Below are positions 9,301 through 16,569 of a stretch of DNA of 64,000 bases, piece by piece. This DNA is from Sorangium cellulosum So0157-2 (GTDB taxonomy: Bacteria; Myxococcota_A; Polyangia; Polyangiales; Polyangiaceae). Made by a program: the position numbers and the translations under genes. The notes beneath the pieces were generated by a model, which was not told the origin of the DNA, did not search any database, and saw only the letters and a program-made list of their open reading frames with translations. The stretch is taken from contig NC_021658.1 of NCBI RefSeq assembly GCF_000418325.1, positions 4,044,001-4,108,000 on the forward strand, written 5' to 3'. Every line of letters starts with the position of its first letter. Position 1 is the stretch's first letter.

Positions 9301-9625
9301 CGGCGTCGTGGAGCTCGAGCCCACAGTTGAGCGCGGTCTGCCCGCCGAAGGAGAGGGCGATCGCGTCGACCTCCTCCTTGACGATGATCCGCTCGACGAA
9401 CTCCGGGGTGACCGCGCAGAGGTGGATGCGGTCGGCGAGCCCCTCGCTCGTCTGGATGGTGGCGATGTTGGGGTTCACGAGGACGGTGGCGATCCCCTCT
9501 TCCTTGAGGGCCTTGATCGCCTGCGACCCCGAGTAGTCGAACTCGCCGGCCTGACCGATCTGGAGCGCGCCGGAGCCGAGCACGAGCACGCGCCGGGGTT
9601 TCTTGGGGAGATAGGCGCCGTACAT
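6353..9625 (-). CDS. carB: Carbamoyl-phosphate synthase large subunit
   Basis: Makes carbamoyl phosphate from bicarbonate, ammonia (channelled from CarA) and two ATP, for pyrimidines and arginine. Its 1090 aa hold the full arrangement: first ATP-grasp half ([18 protein letters not shown] near the N-terminus, [13 protein letters not shown]), an oligomerisation region, second ATP-grasp half ([28 protein letters not shown]) and a C-terminal MGS-like allosteric domain. The start is firm: AGGAAGGAG sits inside the carA 3' end. Motifs such as [32 protein letters not shown] and [18 protein letters not shown] match recalled animal/fungal CAD sequence more closely than E. coli CarB, which has GDSI, MNPRVSRSS and EHIE-type variants at these places. 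CarA is 3 bases upstream, so the two form an operon. Confidence 0.97.
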   Translation of the reverse strand: [1090 protein letters not shown]

Positions 9626-9628
9626 GGC

Positions 9629-10810
9629 TCAGCTCCTTCCTGCGGTGGAGGTGGGGCGGGGATCCGCGCTGGCGGTCCCTGCGGCTTTGAGTCGCGAATC
9701 GGCGGACCCCTTCATCGCGCCGCAGAGGCGCAGGAAGTCGTCGAAGAGGTAGCCGGCGTCCTCGGGCCCGGGCGTCGCCTCGGGGTGGAACTGGACGCTG
9801 AAGAACGGGCGCAGCCGCGAGCGGATGCCCTCGTTCGTGCCGTCGTTGATGTTGACGAACCAGGGCTCCCACTCGGCGGGGAGCGACTCGTGCTTCACCG
9901 CGTAGCCGTGGTTCTGGCTCGTGACGTAGCAGCGGCGGCTCAGGAGGTCCTGCACCGGCTGGTTCACGCCGCGGTGGCCGTACGGCAGCTTGTAGGTGTC
10001 GCCGCCGGCGGCGAGCGCGAGGATCTGGTTGCCGAGACAGATGCCGAAGATCGGCTTCGTGTACGTCCCGAGCAGGCCGCGCACCGCGGCGATCAGCTGG
10101 CCGAGGTCCTTCGGGTCGCCGGGGCCGTTGCCGATCAGGACGCCGTCGGCGGCCTCGGCGAGCTCGGCGATGGGCGCGTGGAAGGGCGCGCGGACGACGG
10201 TGACCCCGCGCCGGAGGAGCGAGCGGACGATGTTGTCCTTCGCGCCCGCGTCGATGAGGAGCACCTTCAGGGGGCCGCCCTCGTACGTGATCGGCTCGCG
10301 GGGCGACACGAGGCGGAACACGTCCTCGCGCATGTCCACGGCCTCGGCCGAGCGCTTCACCCGATCCAGGTCCATCTCGGCCGGGAACAGCCAGCCCTTC
10401 ATGGTGCCGACCTCCCGGAGCCGCCGCGTCAGCGTGCGCGTGTCGATCCCGGTGATCGCCGGGATGCCCTCGCTCGCGAGCCAGGCGCCGAGCGAGCGGA
10501 CCGCGGCGTGGTGGCTGTAGCGCTCGATGTAGTTCTGGACGACGAGCCCCTGCACCTGGATGCGGTCGGCCTCGTAGGGCCCGTCGACGCTGCCTGCCTG
10601 CCGCGGCGCGGGCACGCCGTAGCTGCCCACGAGCGGGTACGTGATCGTCAGGATCTGGCCTCTGTACGAGGGATCCGTGAGCGTCTCGACGTACCCCGTC
10701 ATGCCGGTGTTGAAGACGACCTCGCCGCTCACCGCGCGCGGGGCGCCGAAGCACCGGCCCGTCATGGTCGTGCCGTCTTCGAGTACGAGCTTCATCCGAT
10801 TCGCATCCAT
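9629..10810 (-). CDS. carA: Carbamoyl-phosphate synthase small subunit (glutamine amidotransferase)
   Basis: Hydrolyses glutamine and feeds ammonia to CarB. 393 aa: an N-terminal CPSase_sn domain (VVFNTGMTGYVETLTDPSYRG) and a class I glutamine amidotransferase domain with NGPGDP at 228-233, nucleophile Cys258 in GICLGNQ, and catalytic His342 and Glu344 in VQFHPE. VNINDGTNEGI near residue 320 and the flanking segments resemble the animal CAD glutaminase domain. The start is ambiguous: ATG at 10810 has AGAGG directly abutting it, whereas MKLVLEDG at 10795 gives usual spacing and the conserved N-terminus. After the amidotransferase core comes a ~30-residue low-complexity tail. First gene of carAB. 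Confidence 0.96.
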   Translation of the reverse strand: MDANRMKLVLEDGTTMTGRCFGAPRAVSGEVVFNTGMTGYVETLTDPSYRGQILTITYPLVGSYGVPAPRQAGSVDGPYEADRIQVQGLVVQNYIERYSHHAAVRSLGAWLASEGIPAITGIDTRTLTRRLREVGTMKGWLFPAEMDLDRVKRSAEAVDMREDVFRLVSPREPITYEGGPLKVLLIDAGAKDNIVRSLLRRGVTVVRAPFHAPIAELAEAADGVLIGNGPGDPKDLGQLIAAVRGLLGTYTKPIFGICLGNQILALAAGGDTYKLPYGHRGVNQPVQDLLSRRCYVTSQNHGYAVKHESLPAEWEPWFVNINDGTNEGIRSRLRPFFSVQFHPEATPGPEDAGYLFDDFLRLCGAMKGSADSRLKAAGTASADPRPTSTAGRS

Positions 10811-11148
10811 CCTCTTTGACCGCCTGGGCCGCCGCGGCGCGGACCCTTACGCAGGAGGGGCCGCGGGCGCGTGCTGCGCCGTAGGCCCGTGGGGTACCCG
10901 GTCCGCGCGCGTGTTGCGCGGCGGGCCGGCATCATGATCGAGGCTGGGCGTCCAAGCACCTCCGGTCGCTGGAGCCGCCTGCTCCGGCATTCCGTCGAGG
11001 TGGGCATCGCGCCCGCCGTCCCGTTCTTCCACATGCCGGGGACGCCCATTTGCCGTCCCCTCGCTCCACGTCAACCAGGAACTTTCGCCTGAGATTTCCC
11101 GGCCGCTTCCCGCGTGCTTTTGGCGGGCCGCCGGGCTGTGCAGCGCGG
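10811..11148. other. Non-coding stretch upstream of carA
   Basis: 338 bases separate carA from the carbamoyltransferase gene. Short frames here read as shadows without ribosome sites or recognisable motifs. It presumably holds the carAB promoter and leader, but I see no convincing -35/-10 pair, PyrR-type hairpin or attenuator. Confidence 0.4.
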
Positions 11149-12867
11149 CTATGGGGTCTGCGCGCGCTCGACGTAGGCCTGCTCCAGGACGAGCACGTCC
11201 ATCTTCGTCCGGACGAAGCAGTCGAGCGCCTCCTTGGGGGTGCAAACGACCGGCTCGCTCGCGTTGAACGAGGTGTTCAGGAGGACCGGGGTGCCGGTCA
11301 GCCGGCCGAACTCGAGGAGGAGCGCGTGGTAGCGCGGGTTGTCCTTGGCGGTGACCGTCTGGGGGCGGCCCGTGCCGTCGACGTGGGTCACGGCGGGGAT
11401 CTCGTCGCGGCGCTCCGGCTTGACCTTGTAGACCATGACCATGAACGGGTCCGGCGAGGTCTGCTCGAAGTAGTCGCCGACGCGCTCGAGCGGGAGCGCC
11501 GGCGCGAACGGGCGGAACATCTCGCGGCGCTTGATCCGCTCGTTCATGAGGTCCTTCACGTCCGGCCGCCGCGGGTCGCAGAGGATGCTGCGGTTGCCGA
11601 GCGCGCGGGGGCCGTACTCCATCCGCCCCTGGAACCAGCCGACCACCTTGCCCTCGCTGATCGCCCTGGCGACGCGGGGGATCAGGTCCTCGTCGGGGAG
11701 CGTCTCGAACGCGACCTGCTCCTTCCGGAGCAGCTCGTCGATCGCCTCCTGCGAGAACGCGGGGCCGAAGTAGCTGTGGGTCTGGTGGAAGGCGCGCGGG
11801 TTGCCGAGCTTGTGGTGGTGGACGTAGAGCGCCGCCCCGAGCGCCGTGCCCGCGTCGCCGGCCGCGGGCTGGATGAAGACGTCCTCGAACAGCCCCTTCG
11901 GCCGGATCTTCCCTGCGGCCACGCTGTTGTACGCGCAGCCGCCCGCGAGGGCGAGGCGCGGCGAGCCGGTGAGGTGCTTCGCGGTCGCGAGCAGCTCGAA
12001 GTAGACCTCCTCGAACGCCGCCTGCGTCGAGGCGGCGACCGCCTTGAAGCGGTCCTCCATCCCGCTCTTCGGGCTGCGCGCGGGGCCGAGCAGCTCGACG
12101 AGGCGCTCGGCGTGGATGGTGCCGTAGCGGGGCTCGCCCTCCCACGTCATGGAGATGCCCTTCGTGTGGTGCTGGAAGTACTCGAGCCCGAGCTCGAACG
12201 CCCCGTCCTTGACGCGCACCACCTGGCGGAGCTTGTCGAGCAGCTCCGGCTGGCCGTAGGCCGACAGCCCCATGACCTTGTACTCGTCGCCGAACTTGGG
12301 GAAGCCGAGGTACTGCGTCATGGCCGAGTAGAACAGCCCGAGCGAGTGGGGGAAGGCGACGCGCCGGAGGATCTCCAGCTTGTTGCCGCGGCCGCGCGCC
12401 CACATCGTGCTCACGAAGTCGCCGAAGCCGTCGATCGAGACGACCGCCGCCTCGTCGAAGCCCGAGGGGAAGAACGCGGAGGCGAGGTGCGCGCGGTGGT
12501 GCTCGACGTTGTGCGACTCGGCGCGGATGCGCTTCGGGTCGACGCCGAGCGCGGCGCCGAGGTGCACCTTCGGGGCGCTCGCGCCGAGCGCGCCCTTGAG
12601 GAGCCCCGCCGGCGAGCGCCGCGTCAGCGTGTAGAGGAGCTTGTCGCCGAGGTGCGCCCGCGTGTCGCGCCCGATCGCGATGTGATCGATGTCCTCGACG
12701 CGCGCGCCGGCGGCGCCGAGGCAGTACTCGACCGCGAGCCGCGGGAAGCCAGCGCAGTGCTTGATCCTGCTGAACCGCTCCTCCTCCGCCGCGGCGACGA
12801 GCTGTCCGTCGACGAGCAGCGCGGCCGACGCGTCGCCGTGGTAGGCGTTGATCCCGAGGATGAGCAT
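11149..12867 (-). CDS. NodU/CmcH-family carbamoyltransferase
   Basis: Predicted O-carbamoyltransferase that moves the carbamoyl group of carbamoyl phosphate, via carbamoyl-adenylate, onto a hydroxyl acceptor. 572 aa from MLILGINAYHGD at 12867, the canonical family start. It shows the Kae1-like N-terminal domain (EEERFSRIKHCAGFP, VEHHRAHLASAFFPSGF with the metal-binding His pair, SIDGFGD, LAGGCAYNSVAAGKI) and the C-terminal YrdC-like half (GRMEYGPRALGNRSILCDPR, LNTSFNASEPVVCTPKEAL). Known family substrates include Nod factors, cephalosporins and tobramycin (TobZ). No sugar, peptide or polyketide genes lie nearby, so the acceptor is unknown. Same orientation as carAB, 338 bases upstream, which suggests supply of its co-substrate. 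Confidence 0.93.
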   Translation of the reverse strand: MLILGINAYHGDASAALLVDGQLVAAAEEERFSRIKHCAGFPRLAVEYCLGAAGARVEDIDHIAIGRDTRAHLGDKLLYTLTRRSPAGLLKGALGASAPKVHLGAALGVDPKRIRAESHNVEHHRAHLASAFFPSGFDEAAVVSIDGFGDFVSTMWARGRGNKLEILRRVAFPHSLGLFYSAMTQYLGFPKFGDEYKVMGLSAYGQPELLDKLRQVVRVKDGAFELGLEYFQHHTKGISMTWEGEPRYGTIHAERLVELLGPARSPKSGMEDRFKAVAASTQAAFEEVYFELLATAKHLTGSPRLALAGGCAYNSVAAGKIRPKGLFEDVFIQPAAGDAGTALGAALYVHHHKLGNPRAFHQTHSYFGPAFSQEAIDELLRKEQVAFETLPDEDLIPRVARAISEGKVVGWFQGRMEYGPRALGNRSILCDPRRPDVKDLMNERIKRREMFRPFAPALPLERVGDYFEQTSPDPFMVMVYKVKPERRDEIPAVTHVDGTGRPQTVTAKDNPRYHALLLEFGRLTGTPVLLNTSFNASEPVVCTPKEALDCFVRTKMDVLVLEQAYVERAQTP

Positions 12868-12997
12868 GTTTCGGCCATCTTCCGGCGCCCCCGCGCGAGG
12901 GTCAAGGCGCGCCCGGCGCTCGGCAAAGCCGGCCGCCGCTCGCAAGGCTCGGCAGCCCGCGCGCCATGCGAAGGCGCGTTCGCAGGAGGGCGCGCGG

Positions 12998-14215
12998 TCA
13001 GATCTCGGCGAGGCGGATGGCCTCGAGGCGATCGCCCTCGTCGATGCGCTCCCGATCGGCCGCCACGAGGACGAGCGCCTCGGCCTCGGCGAAGCTCGTG
13101 ACCGCGCCCGAGGCCTGGTTCGAGGCGATGCGCGCGACGAGCTCGCCGCTCGAGATCTCGAGGCGCGCGCGGAGGAACTCGGCGCGCCCGGTCTGGCGCC
13201 GCAGCGCGCCGGCCGCGCGGACGATTACGCGCGGCGGCAGCGGCGCGGCGTCTCCCTGGAGCGCGCGCAGGAGCGGCACGCCGAAGAGGACGAACGTGAG
13301 CGAGGCGGAGGCCGGGTTGCCCGGCAGCCCGATCACGTGCACGGCGCCGCCGCGCGAGAGCTCGGCGCGCCCCACGGCGAGCGGCTTGCCCGGCTTGATG
13401 GCGACGCGCCAGAAGTCGAGCGTCACGCCCGCGGCCTCGAGGGCGGGGCGGACCACGTCGTGGTCGCCGACGCTCACGCCCCCGACGGTCACCACGAGAT
13501 CCGAGCCGCGCAGCGCCGTGGATACGGCCTCGGCGGCGCGGGCCGCGTCGTCGGGGACGAACGGCGCGACGCGGACCGCGGCGCCCGCGGCGCGCGCGGT
13601 CGCGGCGATGAAGTAGCTGTTGGACTCCGCCACGGTGCCGGCGGGGCCGGGCGAGCCGGGCCCGCGCAGCTCGTCGCCGGAGCACAGCACCGTGACCACC
13701 GGGCGGCGCGCGACGAGGACGCTCGGCCGATCGAGCGCCGCCGCGAGCGCCACCTTGCCCGGCGTGAGGCGCGCGCCCCTCCGCAGCGCGACGGCGCCCT
13801 CCGCGAGATCCGCGCCCCGGCGCCGCACCCAGGCGCCGGCGCGCGGCGCCTCTCGCAGGGTGATCTCGTCGCCGCTCCGCGCCGCGTCCTCCTGCGGCAC
13901 GATCGCGTCGGAGCCGGGCGGCAGCCGCGCGCCGGTGAAGATCCGGCACGCGGTGCCCGGCGTGAGCGTCGGCAGCGGGCGGCCGGCCGCGCTCTCGCCG
14001 CGCACGGGCAGCGTCCAGGGCCCGCTGCCCGCGAGCTCGGCCGAGGCGACCGCGTAGCCGTCCATCGCGCTGTAATCGAACGCGGGCATCGCGTCGGCTG
14101 CGGCGATGTCCTCGGCGAGCACGCGCCCGGCCGCGTCGTCGAGCGACACCCGCTCCGGGCCGACCGGGACCGCGGCCGAGAGCAGCCGCGCGAGCGCTTC
14201 TTCGAAGGGGATCAT
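12998..14215 (-). CDS. moeA: Molybdopterin molybdotransferase
   Basis: Inserts molybdate into adenylated molybdopterin in molybdenum cofactor synthesis (cytosolic). 405 aa, usual length, with family motifs in order: MPAFDYSAMDGYAV near residue 42, GTACRIFTGARLPPGSDAIVPQE, TVLCSGDEL, the MPT-binding VVTVGGVSVGDHD, IKPGKPLAVG and GLPGNPAS, then the C-terminal beta domain. Its ATG overlaps the stop of the upstream moaB/mogA-type gene by 4 bases, so adenylation and metal insertion are co-expressed. No molybdoenzyme is encoded in the window. Confidence 0.96.
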   Translation of the reverse strand: MIPFEEALARLLSAAVPVGPERVSLDDAAGRVLAEDIAAADAMPAFDYSAMDGYAVASAELAGSGPWTLPVRGESAAGRPLPTLTPGTACRIFTGARLPPGSDAIVPQEDAARSGDEITLREAPRAGAWVRRRGADLAEGAVALRRGARLTPGKVALAAALDRPSVLVARRPVVTVLCSGDELRGPGSPGPAGTVAESNSYFIAATARAAGAAVRVAPFVPDDAARAAEAVSTALRGSDLVVTVGGVSVGDHDVVRPALEAAGVTLDFWRVAIKPGKPLAVGRAELSRGGAVHVIGLPGNPASASLTFVLFGVPLLRALQGDAAPLPPRVIVRAAGALRRQTGRAEFLRARLEISSGELVARIASNQASGAVTSFAEAEALVLVAADRERIDEGDRLEAIRLAEI

Positions 14216-14760
14216 CCGCGCTGCTCCTCGTCGCGCGCGCCGTCCTTCGCCGGCTGCGCGTGCCGGTGGTGGTGGCCGCCCTTGCCGGACGCGAGCGCTA
14301 CCGCGTGCGCGAGCACGGGGCCGATGAGCCGCGTGACGGCGAGCTCCACCGCCTTCGGGCTGCCGGGCAGCGCGATCACCACGAGCCCGCGCACGACGCC
14401 CGCGGCGGCGCGCGAGAGGATCGCGTTCGGCCCGATGGCGTCCCAGCTCAGCCGCCGGAACGCCTCGCCGAAGCCGTCGAGCGTCTTCTCGAAGAGCGGC
14501 GCGAGCGCCTCGACGGTCCTGTCGCGCGGCGCGATCCCGGTCCCGCCCGTCGTGACGATCGCGTCGGCGGAGCCCGCGCCTGCGATCTGCCCGATCGCCG
14601 CGCGCAGGAGCTCGGGCTCCTCGCGCACGACGGCGTGTGACGTCACGGTGAAGCCGGCGCTCTTGAGGAGCTCGCCGAGGAGATGTCCGCCCTCGTCGTC
14701 CTCGAGGGTGCGGGTGTCACTGAGCGTCAGCGTGGCGACGCGCACGGGGGAGCGGCTCAT
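14212..14760 (-). CDS. moaB: MoaB/Mog-family molybdopterin adenylyltransferase
   Basis: Predicted to activate molybdopterin with ATP before MoeA acts. 182 aa with VATLTLSDTRTLEDDEGG at the N-terminus, the MPT/adenylate loop IVTTGGTGIAPRDRT, and VIALPGSPKAVELA near the C-terminus. The MoaB subtype is favoured by SDTRTLEDDEGG; Mog would fit equally well chemically. A His/Arg-rich tail (GGHHHRHAQPAK) extends past the usual end and might hold metal. First gene of moaB-moeA, divergent from the Lgt-like gene. Confidence 0.93.
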   Translation of the reverse strand: MSRSPVRVATLTLSDTRTLEDDEGGHLLGELLKSAGFTVTSHAVVREEPELLRAAIGQIAGAGSADAIVTTGGTGIAPRDRTVEALAPLFEKTLDGFGEAFRRLSWDAIGPNAILSRAAAGVVRGLVVIALPGSPKAVELAVTRLIGPVLAHAVALASGKGGHHHRHAQPAKDGARDEEQRG

Positions 14761-15069
14761 GCGGCAGATCTACGCCTCTCGCCGGCGAATGGCGACCTCT
14801 TGGTGACGCCGGCGCGATCGTCGCGGGGCCTCCTCGCGAACGTCGCGGCCGCCCGGGCGCGGGCGGCGCTCGGGCCTCGTGCCTGCACGCGCCGCGCCTC
14901 CAGTCGGCCCGCGCCGCGCCTCCTGTCCGCCCGCGCCGCGCGGAGGGCGCGCCGCCGGCCGCCGTCCATCGGCCCTGAAGGCCGCGGGCGCGCGCGTCGT
15001 CGCCCGGCACTATCGTGATGTCGTTGACGTCGGATGGCTTTCGCATCGCCGCTGCGCTAGGGGAGCGGC
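14761..15069. other. Divergent intergenic region
   Basis: About 310 bases of nearly pure GC repeats between the divergent moaB and lgt-like genes. It must hold both promoters, but I find no clear elements. Frames on either strand here are Arg/Ala-rich shadows. Confidence 0.35.
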
Positions 15070-16041
15070 GTGTCCGGCCCTCTGATCCCTTACATCGAGC
15101 TCCCCGAGATCCCGCTCTCGTTCCTGGAGCACATCCCGCTCGTGGGCCAGCTGATCGATCCGGCGAAGCCGCCCTCGATCAAGCCGTTCGGCACGCTGGT
15201 GGCGCTCGGCGTCTACATCGGCGCCGTGGTCGCCACGCGGCACGCGCGCGAGCGGAAGCTGGACGAGAAGAAGATGAGCGAGTTCATCTTCTGGGTCGTG
15301 GCGGCCGGCTTCATCGGCGGGCACGTCTTCGACGCGATCTTCTACCACCCGCAGCGCGTCGCCCGCGACCCGCTTTACCTCTTCGCGCTCTGGGACGGCC
15401 TGTCGAGCTTCGGCGGCTTCACCGGCGCGCTGATCGGCGCCGCCTCGTGGCGCTTTTACCGCCGCGAGAGGATCCTGCCCTACTGCGAGGTGGTCAACAG
15501 CGCGTTTCCGCTCGCGTGGGTCTTCGGGCGCGCCGGCTGTGCGTCGGTCCACGATCATCCGGGCCGCCTCTCCGACGCGTGGTTTGCGGTCCAGTACCCG
15601 CTCGGGAACGGCGTCGTCGGCCGGTTCGATCTCGGCCTCTACGAGTGCGTGCTCACGATCCCGTTCGCGATCGCGTTCGCGGTGCTCTGGCGCCGGAACC
15701 CTCATCGCCCGCTCGGGTTCTATACCGGGGTCATGTGCACCGCGTATGCGCCGGTGCGGTTCGGCCTCGACTTCCTGCGCGAGCGGGAGGGGACGCTCGT
15801 CGGCGGCGATCCGCGCTACGGCGGCCTCACCCCCGCGCAGTGGGCCTGCTTCGGTCTGCTCGCGCTGGGCCTCTATTTCCTGCGCATGGCGGCGCGCGGC
15901 GAGCCGTCGAGCGCCGGGGTGGGCCCGCTCGACGGCGCCCCGCGCGTCGCGGACGACGATGCGTCCGACGACGACGAAGACGACGACGAGGGCGATGAAG
16001 CCGAGGAGCCCCGCCCCTCCCGAGCTCGGGCGGGCCGGTAA
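15070..16041 (+). CDS. Lgt-family membrane protein with Phe at the aligned catalytic His position
   Basis: Resembles prolipoprotein diacylglyceryl transferase, the inner-membrane enzyme that moves diacylglyceryl onto the lipobox Cys. 323 aa from a GTG start, with about seven hydrophobic segments and the family order. GRAG at 153-156 keeps the arginine aligned with E. coli Arg143, and YAPVRFGLDFLR keeps the arginine aligned with Arg239. The segment that carries His103 in E. coli (SFHGG) reads LSSFGG here, so Phe114 takes the His position, and the GRxGNF loop is GRAGCASVHDHPG. A ~45-residue acidic cytoplasmic tail (DDDASDDDEDDDE) is added. It may be a clade-specific Lgt with a relocated base (note the HDH) or a paralogue with other chemistry. 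The alignment is by eye, from memory. Confidence 0.82.
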   Translation: MSGPLIPYIELPEIPLSFLEHIPLVGQLIDPAKPPSIKPFGTLVALGVYIGAVVATRHARERKLDEKKMSEFIFWVVAAGFIGGHVFDAIFYHPQRVARDPLYLFALWDGLSSFGGFTGALIGAASWRFYRRERILPYCEVVNSAFPLAWVFGRAGCASVHDHPGRLSDAWFAVQYPLGNGVVGRFDLGLYECVLTIPFAIAFAVLWRRNPHRPLGFYTGVMCTAYAPVRFGLDFLREREGTLVGGDPRYGGLTPAQWACFGLLALGLYFLRMAARGEPSSAGVGPLDGAPRVADDDASDDDEDDDEGDEAEEPRPSRARAGR

Positions 16042-16072
16042 TCCTCCGGGCCGGCGCGGCGCCCGCGTGGAT

Positions 16073-16089
16073 CCCCGGGATTTCCGGGG
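16073..16089 (+). terminator. Short GC hairpin after the lgt-like gene
   Basis: CCCCGG (16073-16078), a 5-base loop and CCGGGG (16084-16089) form a 6-bp stem about 30 bases past the stop. No U-tract, so weak evidence. Confidence 0.35.
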
Positions 16090-16355
16090 GCGTGCGCACC
16101 GCCCTCGGGTCGTGTCGGACAGAACCGCGCCGCGCGACGCCCTCGCGATCCGGCGGTCGCCGGGCCCGGCGGTCTCCCGGGCGCTGCGCTTCCTGACCCC
16201 GGTCCGGCGCCGCCTGCCTCGGCCGGCGCCGCCTGCCTCGGACAGAGCGCGGGCGGCGCCGCCTTCCAGGTCCGCCGGCGCTGCGCCTTTCGCGTCGGGG
16301 GGTCAGGACGGCTCCGTACGGGCTTCTTTTGGCTCGCTCGCCCGTGGCGGGTCCC

Positions 16356-16383
16356 TTGACGCGCCTGGGGCGCTAGATATCGT
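16356..16383 (+). promoter_or_regulatory. Sigma-70-type promoter for the RNA-binding protein gene
   Basis: TTGACG (16356-16361), a 16-base spacer and TATCGT (16378-16383). The same TTGACR-N16-TAnnGT layout occurs before rpmG and tRNA-Phe in this window, which raises confidence. Start of transcription near 16390 would leave a ~180-base leader. Confidence 0.55.
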
Positions 16384-16569
16384 GGGGTGGAGTTTGCACC
16401 AGAGGGTCGGCCCGCCGACCTTCGCTCGATTGAGCTCGGTTGCCCCTTCCGCCGAAAGGGGGGGTCGATCGAGGCGCGCTCGCGAAAGGCTCCGCATCAT
16501 CGACATCGATCACGGAGCGAGTGGACCAAATAAGAGGGAACGCAGGGGCCAACCCCAGGTTTTTCTACA

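Larger units (their letters stand above)
16042..16569. other. Intergenic region with terminator and RRM-gene promoter
   Basis: 528 bases without a supported gene. The first 50 bases hold a short hairpin after the lgt-like gene, then a GC-rich spacer with no signal, then a promoter at 16356-16383. The remaining ~180 bases form an unusually long, AT-richer leader in front of the RNA-binding protein. Confidence 0.5.

Noticed and set aside
6290..10819. A 1509-residue open frame on the plus strand across carAB
   Set aside because: Exact antisense of carB and carA, with a repetitive Arg/Glu/His/Asp/Val composition, typical of frames opened by high GC3 on the opposite strand; carAB is unmistakable.
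10792..11049. Short minus-strand frame upstream of carA as a leader peptide
   Set aside because: No ribosome site, no run of regulatory codons and Arg-rich composition.
14717..15046. Small frames in the moaB/lgt-like divergent gap
   Set aside because: Arg/Ala/Pro-rich in every frame, with overlapping alternatives on both strands; no start signals.
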